A DNA stretch of 64,000 bases from the NCBI GenBank assembly GCA_032433765.1, contig JAVIAB010000024.1, forward strand, positions 16,714,648-16,778,647, in the 5' to 3' direction. Positions within the stretch are counted from its first letter, which is position 1. Each line of letters starts with the position of its first letter. Origin of the DNA: Megaustenia siamemsis. Its lineage: Eukaryota; Mollusca; Gastropoda; Stylommatophora; Ariophantidae. A model generated the notes under the pieces. It saw nothing but the letters and a program-made list of their open reading frames with translations, did not search any database and was not told where the DNA came from. A program made the position numbers and the translations under genes. Below, piece after piece: positions 1 to 11,234 of the stretch.

Positions 1-1187
1 TCCTGTTTACCTCCTGCCCGACACATTTCTCTCCTGTTTACCTCCTGCCTGACACATTTCTCTCCTGTTTACCTGCTGCCTGACACATTTCTCTCCTGTT
101 TATCTCCTGCCCGACACATTTCTCTCCTGTTTATCTCCTGCCCGACACATTTCTCTCCTGTTTACCTCCTGCCGGACACATTTCTCTCCCGTTTACCTCC
201 TGCCTGACACATTTCTCTCCTGTTTATCTCCTGCCCGACACATTTCTCTCCTGTTTATCTCCTGCCTGACACATTTCTCTCCTGTTTATCTGCTGCCTGA
301 CACATTTCTCTCCTGTTTACCTGCTGCCTAACACATTTCTCTCCTGTTTACCTCCTGCCCGACACATTTCTCTCCTTTTTATCTCCTGCCCGACACATTT
401 CTCTCCTGTTTACCTGCTGCCTGACACATTTCTCTCCTGTTTACCTCCTGCCTGACACATTTCTCTCCTGTTTACCTCCTGCCCGACACATTTCTCTCCT
501 GTTTACCTCCTGCCCGACACATTTCTCTCCTTTTTATCTCCTGCACGACACATTTCTCTCCTGTTTATCTCCTGCCCGACACATTTCTCTCCCGTTTATC
601 TCCTGCCCGACACATTTCTCTCCTGTTTACCTCCTGCCCGACACATTTCTCTCCTGTTTACCTCCTGCCCGACACATTTCTCTCCTGTTTACCTCCTGCC
701 TGACACATTCCTCTGCTGTTTACCTCCTGCCCGACACATTTCTCTCCTGTTTACCTCCTGCCTGACACATTCCTCTCCTGTTTACCTCCTGCCCGACACA
801 TTTCTCTCCTGTTTACCTCCTGCCCGACACATTTCTCTCCTGTTTACCTCCTGCCTGACACATTTCTCTCCTGTTTACCTCCTGCCCGACACATTTCTCT
901 CCTGTTTATCTCCTGCCCGACACATTTCTCTCCTGTTTACCTCCTGCCCGACACATTTCTCTCCTGTTTACCTCCTGCCCGACACATTTCTCTCCCGTTT
1001 ACCTCCTGCCCGACACATTTTTCTCCTGTTTATCTCCTGCCTGACACATTCTATCCTGTTTACCTCCTGTTCGACACATTTCTCTCCTGTTTACCTCCTG
1101 CCCGACACATTTCTCTCCTGTTTACCTCCTGCCCGACACATTTCTCTCCTGTTTATCTCCTGCCTGACACATTCTATCCTGTCCATC
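1..1187. repeat. 31-bp minisatellite
   Basis: About 38 head-to-tail copies of a 31-bp unit (TCCTGTTTACCTCCTGCCCG then ACACATTTCTC). Copies differ by single bases. The array enters from the left edge of the window and decays from about 1150 to 1340 into pyrimidine-rich relics. I see no gene here. Confidence 0.97.
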
Positions 1188-1384
1188 TCTCCCCCCTCCC
1201 CCGTCCGACACATTCCTTCCTGACTATCCCCCCCCCCCTTGAAAAATTTCCTCCTGTCTATCTCCTCCCCTACGCACTCCCTCTATTTTATCTGCGCTCA
1301 TATCAAACTCGTCTCCGACACATTCACTCCTAAGTCCTCCCGAAAACCCTCCTGTCCAAGTTCTCTTCTGTCGAGAATTATCTA

Positions 1385-2080
1385 CCCAACCACTGGAATC
1401 ATAGTCTACTCCACCACAGGAATCATAGTCTACCTGACCACAGGAATCATAGTCTACTCAACCAGAGGAATCATAGTCTACTCAACCACAGGAATCATAG
1501 TCTACTCAACAACAGGAATCATAGTTTACCCAACCACAGGAATCATAGTCTACTCCACCACAGGAATCATAGTCTACTCAACCACTGGAATGTCTACTCC
1601 ACCACAAGAATCATAGTCTACTTAACCACTGGAATCATAGTCTACTCCACCACAGGAATCATAGTCTACCCGACCATAGAAATCATAGTCTACTTAACAA
1701 CTAGAATCATAGTCTACTCAGCCACTGGAATCATAGTTTACTCCACCACAGGAATTATAGTCTACACCACCACTAGAATCATAGTCTAGTTAACCACAGG
1801 AATCATAGTCTACTTAACTACAGGAATCATAGTCTACTCCACCACAGGAATCATAGTCTACCCCACCACTGCAATCAGTCTACCCCACCACAGGAATCAT
1901 AGTCTACCCCACCACAGGAATCATAGTCTACCCCACCACAGGAATCATAGTCTACTCCACCACAGGAATCATAGTCTACTTAACCACAGGAATCATAGTC
2001 TACTTAACCACAGGAATCATAGTCTACCCCACCACTGCAATCAGTCTACCCCACCCCATGAACCAGTCTACCTCACCACT
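1385..2080. repeat. 24-bp minisatellite
   Basis: About 29 copies of a 24-bp unit, CCACAGGAATCATAGTCTAC plus TCAA, with scattered substitutions and a few 4-5 bp deletions (near 1591, 1873 and 2041). The unit is a multiple of three, so it stays open in one frame for a stretch, but the frame has no protein character. Confidence 0.97.
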
Positions 2081-2116
2081 GGAATCCAAATCTACCCACC
2101 ACTATAGAATTACCGT

Positions 2117-3463
2117 TTCATGACCATTCACTTCACCCTTTATGACCATTCACTCTACCCTTTATGACCATTTACTCTACCCTTCATGACCATTCACTCT
2201 ACTTCATGACCATTCACTCTACCCTTCATGACTATTCACCCTACTTCATGACCATTCACTCTACCTTTCATGACCATTCACTCTACCCTTCATGACCATT
2301 CACTCTACCCTTCATGACCATCTACTCTACCCTTCATGACCATTCACTCTACCCTTCATGACCATCTACTCTACCCTTCATGACCATTCACTCAACCCTT
2401 CATGACCATCCACTCTACCCTTCATGACCATCTACTCTACCCTTCATGACCATTCACTCAACCCTGCATGACCATTCACTCAACCCTTCATGACCATCCA
2501 CTCTACCCTTCATGACCATCCACTCTACCCTTCATGACTATCCACTCTACCCTTCATGACCATCCACTCTACCCTTCATGACCATCCACTCTACCCTTCA
2601 TGACCATCCACTCTACCCTTCATGACCATCTACTCTACCCTTAATGACCATTCACTCAACCCTTCATGACCATTCACTCAACCCTTCATGACCATCCACT
2701 CTACCCTTCATGACCATCTACTCTACCCTTCATAACCATCAACTCTACCCTTCATGACCATTCACTCAACCCTTCATGACCATCCACTCAACCCTTCATG
2801 ACCATCCACTCAACCCTTCATGACCACCCACTCAACCCTTCATGACCATTCACTCAACCCTTCATGACCATCCACTCTACGCTTCATGACCATCCACTCA
2901 ACCCTTCATGACCACCCACTCAACCCTTCATGACCATTCACTCAACCCTTCATGACCATCCACTCTACCCTTCATGACCATCCACTCTACCCTTCATGAC
3001 CATCCACTCTACCCTTCATGACCATTCACTCAACCCTTCATGACCATCCACTCAACCCTTCATGACCATTCACTCAACCCTTCATGACCATCCACTCTAC
3101 CCTTCATGACCATCCACTCTACCCTTCATGACCATCTACTCTACCCTTCATGACCATTCACTCAACCTTTCATGACCATCCACACTACCCTTTATGACCA
3201 TCCACACTACCCTTTATGACCATTCACTGTACCCTTCATGACCATCTACTCTACCCTTCATGACCATTTACTCTACCCTTCATGACCATTCACTCTACCC
3301 TTCATAACCATTCACTCTACCCTTCATGACCATTCACTCTACCCTTCATGACCATTCACTCTACCCTTCATGACCATTCACTCTACCCACCCTTCATGAC
3401 CATTCACTCTACCCTTCATGACCATTCACTCTACCCTTCATGACCATTCACTCTACCCTTCAT
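2117..3463. repeat. 22-bp minisatellite
   Basis: About 60 copies of a 22-bp unit, CTCTACCCTTCATGACCATT plus CA. The main variants (CTCTACCC versus CTCAACCC, CATTCA versus CATCCA) come in runs, which suggests local block amplification. It is the third unrelated array in a row and ends directly against element X. Confidence 0.97.
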
Positions 3464-3489
3464 TTTCCCTAGTTTGTCCCTAGATTGGT

Positions 3490-4020
3490 TATTGGTTATT
3501 GGTTATGGAAGGCCTCGGTATCACTGCAAACGAATTAAAATCCATAATTGCCCAACCGCCCGTGCCAGTGGAATCATCCGAATTACTAACTCTTCTCCCA
3601 AAAAAATAAAGGTAACTGTAGTCCCCATCGTAGCAGTCTCAGCACACGCCAAAAGACATAAGGCGAAACCGCGCAGAAAGTGAACACAGCCAACTGTTCC
3701 CTGTCATACGATATCATTATTCATCGTAAACAAGCGGGATATCGAAACAGTATCAAAACGGATGAGACACACAGTTCACGGTGTGCACAGAGCACTTAAC
3801 TCAGTAGCTCCTACAACAAGCCGGACTTGGAATATGAGGAAACTGCAAGATGGAACACTTTCCAGACATAGCCTTCAATGGTTCCTGCCGCCTATCCACC
3901 ATATACCATGGAAGTTCGCGTCCTCCCGAAAATGATGATCGTCGTAGCACTTGATGATGTTAGGCCATCGTTGATGACTCCAATTCCAAACACAGACACA
4001 CAGTGGTGGTAAGTTATCAT
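3490..4020 (+). repeat. Element X, copy 1 (dispersed repeat)
   Basis: This stretch is closely similar to 56072-56545, and its first 150 bases also match 59191-59342. It begins after short GGTTATT repeats. A 36-codon frame opens at the ATG at 3505 (MEGLGITANELKSIIAQPPV and on) and closes at a TAA near 3607. A second conserved stretch near 3760-3935 is open in copy 2 and reads through the same peptide for most of its length here. I do not recognise the family. It could be a non-autonomous transposon or a decayed coding element. Confidence 0.7.
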
Positions 4021-4075
4021 TTCCAATCCAACAGAAGCCACATGACCTGTAGTTAGTAAAACCACAGAGAGAATA

Positions 4076-4705
4076 TTATTTTGTGACCTTCACTGATTTA
4101 CTCTTAGATGTGAATGTGTAGTTTACACAAGAGGAGAAGTTTTCAACTACAGTGATCCCATTTAAGGCAATTCTGGGATAGCAAGGCAAGTCTTCTTTAT
4201 AGCAGCAGAACTTAATGTTCTCTGCTCCCTTCTTGTAGCTGCTGCCACACAATTCTGATGTCTCATTAACTTGGACATCACTCAAGAACAATGTCAGATT
4301 AACATTCCATAGATATGGCTCTGCTGATGAAATGCTTAGTGCAACAGTTGTATCAATCATACAGGAGGCTCCTGGTCTGTGGTCATTAATATCACAGACG
4401 GCATATGATGTTGTTATATTCAGTATTTCTTTCTGGGGTGTAAATATGTGGCACACACATGGAGAGTGGTTTGTGGTTACAGTAATCCCATTAAAGGTAA
4501 TTCTAGGGTAGCATGGCATAGCTGTTTCAGAACAGCACAATCCTATGATGTTTTCTGTGTTCGCTATAAAGATGCTGCTGCTACACAATCCTGACCAATT
4601 ATAGGTGTGGACATTATACACTTGCAATGACAAAACTGCTTTGTTTACATCATAAACCTCTGGAAGCGAATCATTTATGGGACTAATAGTACAATTTATT
4701 CTTCC
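4076..4705 (-). CDS. Probable host exon: two-domain cysteine-rich glycoprotein (partial)
   Basis: The minus strand holds an open frame of about 210 codons made of two tandem domains of about 95 residues. Both carry the pattern LCxSS-x(4-6)-xENI-xx-CC-x(5)-PCYPRI-x-x-NGI followed by a conserved cysteine (SPCVC versus SSCVN). The conserved, evenly spaced cysteines and about eight N-x-S/T sequons suggest an extracellular or secreted protein. The frame runs upstream into an oligo-G/oligo-A stretch (4729-4770), so its true 5' edge is probably a splice acceptor near 4700. It ends at a TAA at 4076-4078, but a GT donor just before that cannot be excluded. I cannot name the family. It resembles the repeated ectodomain modules of invertebrate surface proteins. 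The base composition differs from the flanking repeats, and no second copy appears in the window. Confidence 0.6.
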   Translation of the reverse strand, partial: GRINCTISPINDSLPEVYDVNKAVLSLQVYNVHTYNWSGLCSSSIFIANTENIIGLCCSETAMPCYPRITFNGITVTTNHSPCVCHIFTPQKEILNITTSYAVCDINDHRPGASCMIDTTVALSISSAEPYLWNVNLTLFLSDVQVNETSELCGSSYKKGAENIKFCCYKEDLPCYPRIALNGITVVENFSSCVNYTFTSKSKSVKVTK

Positions 4706-4799
4706 ATCGGGGATATCTTCCTTGAGTCTCCCCCCCCCCCAAAAAAAAAAGTTCTTTTTTTTAAAAAAAAAGCACATATGTTTTTGAGTTAAACACAAA

Positions 4800-5640
4800 A
4801 TGAGCCCACTTCATAGATTCAAAATGATCCTTGCCAATGCCATCCGTTTGCACAAGTTAGGTCCTTAGCTACCAAGGTCACAAACGAAGCCATCAAATAA
4901 AAACTTTATCTACAGCGAAGGTTAACGAACTGTGAACAAAAATTTATGTTCAAACCCTTGAATACATTTTCAAAAATCTGCCAACTCGCTAAAATAACAG
5001 ATATCGTGGTGTTCAAAGTAAACAAGGCTTAGTCCATGGCTCGAATATAAATAAGCTGCCATTTTGGTGCGTCCCATGACGTCACCTTTTCATCTGTCCC
5101 TAGATGTATCCCCGAACATTTCGACCCCCCCCCCCCCCCCCCAATCCCCTACTTCCCCACGTCCCCCACAACCCATATTCCCTATCTGTCAACGCCTCAG
5201 TGCAAGTTACAGCCCACAACGTCACTCAACAGCAGCACGAACGCTCAACTGGAATCCCCGCCCTCAGCTATCACTCGGTTATCCTTGTAATCCATCCCCT
5301 TGTATGTCACGTGACTTCAAACACATTTTTTTTTTTTTAAATCACGACTGGTCTTTATGAAACGAGATTCCCCCTTTTGTGTCGGAAGTAGATTACCTCT
5401 GTGAGCCAACAACCGCCCTTACCTCAATGGAAACTGTACTCTCATTCACGCCTTTCTGTTATGTAATCAAGTGGCTGTACTTTCGTTCCTGACGGTCGCG
5501 CGAGTGGAAGTGAGGCTAAGATATAGCACTTGTTTACCTTATCATCATTATCATGTGCCATATCTTCTAGCCTTAATGATGGTTTCCAATGACAATAACA
5601 TATCTTGAAAAATGTAGTTCTTTTTGTCATCTTATTTCTT
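4800..5640. other. Non-repetitive stretch without a gene I can defend
   Basis: Mostly unique sequence with a C-run at 5127-5143 and a T-run near 5323-5338. The short open frames over the C-run are compositional. A TCATCATTATCATGTGCCAT motif near 5541 resembles the 3' tail of the RTE-like elements elsewhere but is not followed by recognisable coding. Confidence 0.5.
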
Positions 5641-5867
5641 CTTTTCTTTTCTCTTCTTCGTGACAGGTCTTATACTTCTATACTTTTATCTTTATTATCC
5701 TATTCTTCTTCATCTGATGTTTCATTGTATTATTGCTTCTCTGCACTTTTCTTCATTTCTTTTTCTTCTAAACTCCTCTTTTACTGTCTTGTTCTTCTCT
5801 ATTTTTTTCTTAATTGCCCTATTCTTCTTTAATATTCTTTCCATAATTTTATATATCTTTATCTTTA

Positions 5868-7283
5868 CTCTTCCCTTCATGGTCTTATTCCTCTTTGCTG
5901 TCCCTTCATTGTTTTATTCTTCTTTACTCTTCCCTTCATTGTCTTATTCCTCTTTACTCTTCCCTTCATTGTCTTATTCCTCTTTACTCTTCCCTTCATT
6001 GTATTATTTCTCTTTACTCTTCCCTTCATTGTCTTATTCCTCTTTACTCTTCCCTTCATTGTCTTATTCCACTTTACTCTTCCCTTCATTGTTTTATTCC
6101 ACTTTACTCTTCCCTTCATTGTCTTATTCCTCTTTACTCTTCCCTTCATTGTCTTATTCCTCTTTACTCTTCCCTTCATTGTCTTATTCCACTTTACTCT
6201 TCCCTTCATTGTCTTATTCCTCTTTATTCTTCCCTTCATTGTCTTATTCCACTTTACTCTTCCCTTCATTGTCTTATTCCTCTTTACTCTTCCCTTCATT
6301 GTCTTATTCCTCTTTACTCTTCCCTTCATGGTCTTATTCCACTTTACTCTTCCCTTCATTGTCTTATTCCACTTTATCCTTCCCTTCATTGTCTTATTTC
6401 TCTTTACTCTTCCCTTCATTGACTTATTTCTCTTTACTCTTTCCTTTATTGTCTTATTCCTCTTTACTCGTCCCTTCATTGTCTTATTCCACTTTACTCT
6501 TCCCTTCATTGTCTTATTCCTCTTTACTCTTCCCTTCATTGTCTTATTCCTCTTTACTCTTCCCTTCATTGTCTTATTCTTCTTTACTCTTCCCTTCATT
6601 GTCTTATTCCTCTTTACTCTTCCCTTCATTGTCTTATTCCACTTTACTCTTCCCTTCATTGTCTTATTCAACTTTACTCTTCCCTTCATTGTCTTATTTC
6701 TCTTTACTCTTTCCTTTACTGTCTTATTCCTCTTTACTCTTCCCTTCATTGTCTTATTCCACTTTACTCTTCCCTTCATTGTCTTATTCCTCTTTACTCT
6801 TCCCTTCATTGTCTTATTCCACTTTACTCTTCCCTTCATTGTCTTATTCCACTTTACTCTTCCCTTCATTGTCTTATTTCTCTTTACTCTTCCCTTCATT
6901 GTCTTATTCTTCTTTACTCTTTCCTTCATTGTCTTATTCCTCTTTACTCTTCCCTTCATTGTCTTATTCCCCTTTACTCTTTCCTTTATTGTCTTATTCC
7001 TCTTTACTCTTCCCTTCATTGTATTATTCTTCTTTACTCTTCCCTTCATTGTCTTATTCCTCTTTACTCTTCCCTTCATTGTTTATTTCCTCTTTACTCT
7101 TCCCGTCATTGTTTTATTCCCCTTTACTCTTCCCTTCATTGTCTTATTTCTCTTTACTCTTCCCTTCATTGTCTTATTTCTCTTTACTTTTCCCTTCATT
7201 GTCTTATTCCACTTTACTCTTCCCTTCATTGTCTTATTTCTCTTTACTCTTCCCGTCATTGTCTTATTTCTCTATACTCTATA
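5868..7283. repeat. 30-bp minisatellite
   Basis: About 47 copies of a 30-bp unit, GTCTTATTCCTCTTTACTCT plus TCCCTTCATT, register-locked so that each 60 bases hold two copies. Sequence from 5640 to 5868 is a T-rich, degenerate forerunner. The unit is a multiple of three and lacks stop codons in several frames, so it produces open frames of 175 to 576 codons on both strands. None has a domain. Confidence 0.97.
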
Positions 7284-7591
7284 TAAGTCATTATTCCATC
7301 TTGAGTAGTTCTGATATTTGCCTGCTTCATTGTCAGGTTTTTGTTCTGCCTTGAATAATTGTTTTCGGTATTGCCTTAGTTCTTGTTCTTTGTGTAATTC
7401 ACTTAATTACATCTTTCTATATAATGTTGTGTTCTCTCTTGGATAGTTATTTTCAATATTGCTTAGTTCTTGTTCTTCATTGAGTAGCTCAGTTCTTTGT
7501 AATGCGTTATCTCTAAGATTGTGTTCTGTACTTTAGTTCCTTGCATTGCCGTTGCTCTTCTTTACTGTATCAAATACCGTATGTTTAGAGT
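7284..7591. other. Degenerate repeat related to the 65-bp array
   Basis: Contains worn phrases such as TTCTGCCTTGAATAATTG and TTAGTTCTTGTTCTT that echo the 65-bp unit at 8225-8765. The LINE at 7602-8201 sits between the two. No gene seen. Confidence 0.5.
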
Positions 7592-7601
7592 AATTCAGTT
7601 T

Positions 7602-8201
7602 TTCCAACCTGACATAGATCTGGACAGTAATATAAACATAGGAGGATCATAGAATAATACCAGAATAAGGATATCAAAAGCAAGAGGAGCATTTGTTGCT
7701 CTGGGAAACATATGGAAGTCCAAAGAAATTTGGTTGAATACAAAAATAAAAATGTTCAACTCCAATGTTAAATCAGTTCTATTATATGGCTGTGAAACAT
7801 GGAGAGCAACAAAAATGACAATCACGAAGATACAGACTTTCATTAATGGATGTTTACGCAGAGTAAAAGGATGGAAATGGTAGGACAAAATCACTAACAT
7901 AGAATTATGGAAATGTACCAATCAAACGCCTGTGGATAAAGAGATACAGCGGAGACGATGGCGCTGGATAGGACACACACTGCGGAAGGCAACTGAGAGT
8001 ATTACACAACAGGCTCTTTTTGGATTCCTCAAGGAAAAAGACAAAGAAGAAGACCAATATATTCTTGGAGAAGATAGATAGAAGCAGAGATGAAGATGAT
8101 GGGGAAGCCAAGGAGAGATCTTAAAAGAATGGCAAGAAACAGAATGACATGGAAAGTGTTTGTTAAAGACATATGCTCCACAGGGAGCTGAAACGTAGAA
8201 G
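7602..8201 (+). mobile_element. LINE-D fragment, 5'-truncated, with target-site duplication
   Basis: The sequence matches the 3' part of the larger LINE at 33358-35884: the region after the reverse transcriptase core, with phrases translating as KARGAFVALGNIWKSKEI and [13 protein letters not shown]. Stops and frameshifts make it a pseudogene (for example an in-frame TAG near 7882). It is bracketed by AATTCAGTTT at 7592-7601 and 8202-8211, a 10-bp duplication that marks the insertion. The 3' end is GTAGAAG, a short form of the GAA-rich tail of the larger copy. Confidence 0.85.
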
Positions 8202-8224
8202 AATTCAGTTTCTCTCATTGTCGT

Positions 8225-8765
8225 TGTTCTTCTTTACTCTACATAAGATCTAGTTCTGTCTTGAATAGTTCAGTTATTTTGCATTGATTATTTCTTATTT
8301 ACTCTACATAAGATCTAGTTCTGTCTTGAATAGTTCAGTTATTTTGCATTGATTATTTCTTATTTACTCAACATAAGATCTAGTTCTGTCTTGAATAGTT
8401 CAGTTATTTTGCATTGATTATTTCTTATTTACTCTACATAAGATCTAGTTCTGTCTTGAATAGTTCAGTTATTTTTGCATTGATTATTTCTTATTTACTC
8501 AACATAAGATCTAGTTCTGTCTTGAATAGTTCAGTTATTTTGCATTGATTATTTCTTATTTACTCAACATAAGATCTAGTTCTGTCTTGAATAGTTCAGT
8601 TATTTTGCATTGATTATTTCTTATTTACTCTACATAAGATCTAGTTCTGTCTTGAATAGTTCAGTTATTTTGCATTGATTATTTCTTATTTACTCAACAT
8701 AAGATCTAGTTCTGTCTTGAATAGTTCAGTTATTTTGCGTTGATTATTTCTTCTTTACTCTTCTT
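8225..8765. repeat. 65-bp tandem repeat
   Basis: About eight copies of a 65-bp unit that includes ACATAAGATCTAGTTCTGTC and TTGCATTGATTATTTCTTAT. Copies alternate mainly between CTACATAAG and CAACATAAG, and are otherwise almost identical, so amplification looks recent. Confidence 0.96.
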
Positions 8766-8943
8766 ATTCAGTGTTTGAGTGATTTAAACTCCTCTTCATT
8801 TTAAGTAGTCGTTCATGCGTCGCGTCGCTAGTTAAATGCAAGCCTCACTATCTGCGCCTTCCACCCAAACACATTCGTCTTCGACATGACACTTATGGGC
8901 ACCAGGATATATTTTCAATTTTAGTCAACTAGTTAACCTGTTT

Positions 8944-9308
8944 GGGTGTCCGGTTAGCGCAATCGATAGGCGGTTGGCTTACCACGGCAACAGCCGGGGT
9001 TCGTACCCTGGCGAGGACACCTGGGTTTTACTAATTCCCTAAAAATTAGTGGGAGCCGCGATAGCTCAGTAGTTAGTGAACTGGACTACTACGGACAAGG
9101 GGTAGGGTTCGATCCCAACCGACGGCTCCGGGTTCACCCAGCCTTAAATGGGTACCGGATTTTTTTCTGGGAAAGTAAAGCAGCACGGGCGTAATACCGA
9201 CCACATTACCCCAAAAATCATGTGCTGAAGGTCTGTAAAATATAGGGTCACTAACACCATATTTCCCTATACGCCACTTGGCGTGACGGGGGGTACTTTA
9301 CTTTTTTT
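8944..9308 (+). mobile_element. SINE-A, full-length dimeric form with two tRNA-like heads
   Basis: The 365-bp element is bracketed by AGTTAACCTGTTT at 8931-8943 and 9309-9321. The first tRNA-like unit (8947-9020) has a perfect six-base acceptor stem (GTGTCC/GGACAC), an A-box-like GGTTAGCGCAATCG and a B box GGTTCGTACCC. A 32-bp linker follows. The second unit (9053-9129) has GAGCCG/CGGCTC ends, an A box TAGCTCAGTAG and the B box GGTTCGATCCC. The tRNA-unrelated body ends with a small hairpin (ACGCC-ACTT-GGCGT) and TACTTTAC plus a T-run. RNA polymerase III transcription is expected from the boxes. Most other copies in the window carry only the second head. Confidence 0.93.
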
Positions 9309-9520
9309 AGTTAACCTGTTTACAGAGGCACCACTGGGATGAGGATTAAGGTATGGATCAGCTTTGCTGTTCATCTTAATCGCTGGTGAGTTTATTGGCC
9401 TGCTTTAACTCTCTCTCTACAGCCTTGTTTTTCTCTTATTAGTAGTTCGTATTCCGTTACACACTCTTAGATCATAGTCATTCATTAAATATTCGTTTCT
9501 AGTATTATTACCTTGATGCT

Positions 9521-9733
9521 GTGACCTTCCAGGCATGTCGCAAGAGGCGACTAAGGAGGTTGATCGATGGCTTGACAAGCTGTCATTGTAAAAAGTATTG
9601 TTATGGAAACAGCGCCATAGATTTTAGAGCAGTGATCTCTGCAACATGTGCCATTTTGGCACGCAAAGTTTCTGTTTTTGAGATTGTGGTTCTGCCCTAT
9701 GTGCCGTCTTCGGCTCGAAAGGACAATAGATAT
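9521..9733 (+). mobile_element. SINE-B copy
   Basis: Closely similar to 55148-55361 and, in reverse, to 26074-26266. It opens with GTGACCTTCCAGGCATGTCG and a GAGGCGACTAAGGAGG core, and ends with CCCTATGTGCCG...CGGCTCGAAAGG followed by CAATAGATATA. The 3' tail is the same as that of the LINE at 43874-45509. I see no clear tRNA head, so the copies may be 5'-truncated. Confidence 0.85.
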
Positions 9734-10029
9734 ATAAAGTTATATCTATTATAACGGCTCGAATTACTTGAGCTATAGCAGAGCAGAATGGAATGTGGTG
9801 GCTGGTTGTAGACTGGCATTTAACCAATTGAGCTTGAATATAATTATGTTATGTATTATGATAAAACATAAGAGGAGTCGTGGCCTCCGATGTCTCCTCT
9901 GATTATCCACCACTGGTGGATGCTTGCCTTCCATGACCGACCAGAAAAAGTACCTGTTTAATTAATTAGTTTATTTATTAAGAACAATACGAAAAATAAC
10001 CGTTATTGATATTGTGTCAGACAAATGAC
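9734..10029. other. Unassigned spacer
   Basis: Mostly unique AT-rich sequence. The phrase GTCGTGGCCTCCGATGTCTC and the surroundings show no frame or repeat shared with the rest of the window. Confidence 0.5.
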
Positions 10030-10378
10030 AGGAACAGCCTGAGAGATAAGATCAGATATGAATCACTGAGAAGAAAGGTTAGAATAACCCCCGTTATATA
10101 ATATGTATTTGTTATTTTGATATATGATACATATTGATATATTGATTGATGTACTGATGATGATGATAGAATATGTAAAGAAACAACAGATTAGATGGTT
10201 TGACCACGTGATAAGGCAGAAAGATCAAAACACAACAAAACGAGCCTTTAATGAACGTTGCGAGAACACAAGACCCAAGGGCCGACCAGGAAAAAGATGG
10301 ATTGACGGAGTATTAGAAACACTATGAAACATAGCAGCAAAAGAGGCCAACAAGAGTGCAAAATAACGCAAATGATAT
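10030..10378 (+). mobile_element. LINE-E 3' fragment
   Basis: Matches the 3' coding end seen better at 38110-38815: translated pieces include YVKKQQIRWFDHVIRQK and GRPGKRWIDGVLETL, the conserved C-terminal stretch after the reverse transcriptase. An insertion of AT-rich sequence near 10095-10165 separates the MTG-N-LRD part from the KKQQ part, and stops occur after the ETL. It is a dead remnant. Confidence 0.8.
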
Positions 10379-10390
10379 TGCTGAAAGGCA

Positions 10391-10425
10391 AATCTCTCTC
10401 TCTCTCTCTCTTTCTCTCTCTCACA

Positions 10426-10473
<48 letters not shown>
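10391..10473. repeat. (TC)n microsatellite
   Basis: Nearly uninterrupted CT dinucleotides with a short CACACA break. Confidence 0.97.
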
Positions 10474-10475
<2 letters not shown>

Positions 10476-10816
10476 GATCAGTACTCAATCAGAGTAGGAT
10501 TCCAGACTCTCACATGAAGTCAGCTGTCAGGTTAAGTGTGTTGATCGCCCCAACAGACAGAACGTCACAATTAGAGTATGCCAGATCTACTCTGATTGAA
10601 CACCCGTTAAAACGTTGCACTGTGTTCTGCGCCAGTGGCCCAGTGCATCCGATTTCAAATGAAGAAAGAAAGAAGAAGATTTATTTAATTAGTAGTTACG
10701 TGCCGGTGTTCAAGATGACGGGAAGAAATTCTGGTTTGGACTGTTTATTGATTAATTCTCTTCTTTGTGGATGTCTCCGAAAGCTGCAAAAATAACTGGC
10801 CCTACGTACTTCATGA
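10474..10816. other. Unassigned region with a 13-bp inverted repeat
   Basis: TCAATCAGAGTAG at 10485-10497 is the exact reverse complement of CTACTCTGATTGA at 10587-10599. Nothing else ties this stretch to a known element. Confidence 0.5.
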
Positions 10817-11067
10817 GGGAGCCACAATGGCTCAGTAGCTAGTGAACTGGACTACTAAGGACAAGAGTTCGGGTTCGCTCCTGATCGACGGCTTCTGGGT
10901 TCAGCCAGCCTCAAATGGGTACCGGATTTTTTTTCCTGGGGAAAATAAAGCGGCACGGATGTAATACTGACCAGATTAACCCAAGAAATAACGTACTGAA
11001 GGTCTGTAAAAATTATGGTCACCGTATTCCCTATACGCCACTTGGTGTGTCGGCGCACTTTACTTTT
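10817..11067 (+). mobile_element. SINE-A, monomeric form
   Basis: Single tRNA-like head (GAGCCAC...GGCTCAGTAG, worn B box GGTTCGCTCC), the conserved body, the terminal hairpin region (CGCCACTTGG) and TTTACTTTT at the end. It is more diverged than the 8944 copy. I could not find a convincing target-site duplication. Confidence 0.88.
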
Positions 11068-11234
11068 GTGTGCTTCATATTTATCTCTCGCTTGGACGTG
11101 CTCCCCCCCCCTCCCCCACTTTAGCGACTCCTAGCTGACTTTTTTCTTGCGACAAATAACTGATCAAGATTCCACAATCCTCTCGACTCTTGCGGCAGAC
11201 CAAGCAAATAAAGGTGGAGGAACACGAAAAACCA

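Noticed and set aside
5624..7354. Open frames of up to 576 codons on both strands over the 30-bp array
   Set aside because: The unit is a multiple of three without stops, so frames stay open in several phases at once. There is no domain, no start context and no sign of selection.
7905..8218. Minus-strand frames of 68-98 codons
   Set aside because: They are antisense shadows of the LINE-D fragment on the plus strand.
8947..9129. Two genuine tRNA genes
   Set aside because: A and B boxes and acceptor ends are present, but the units lie in a mobile element bounded by a target-site duplication and recur with the same body elsewhere, so they are SINE heads.
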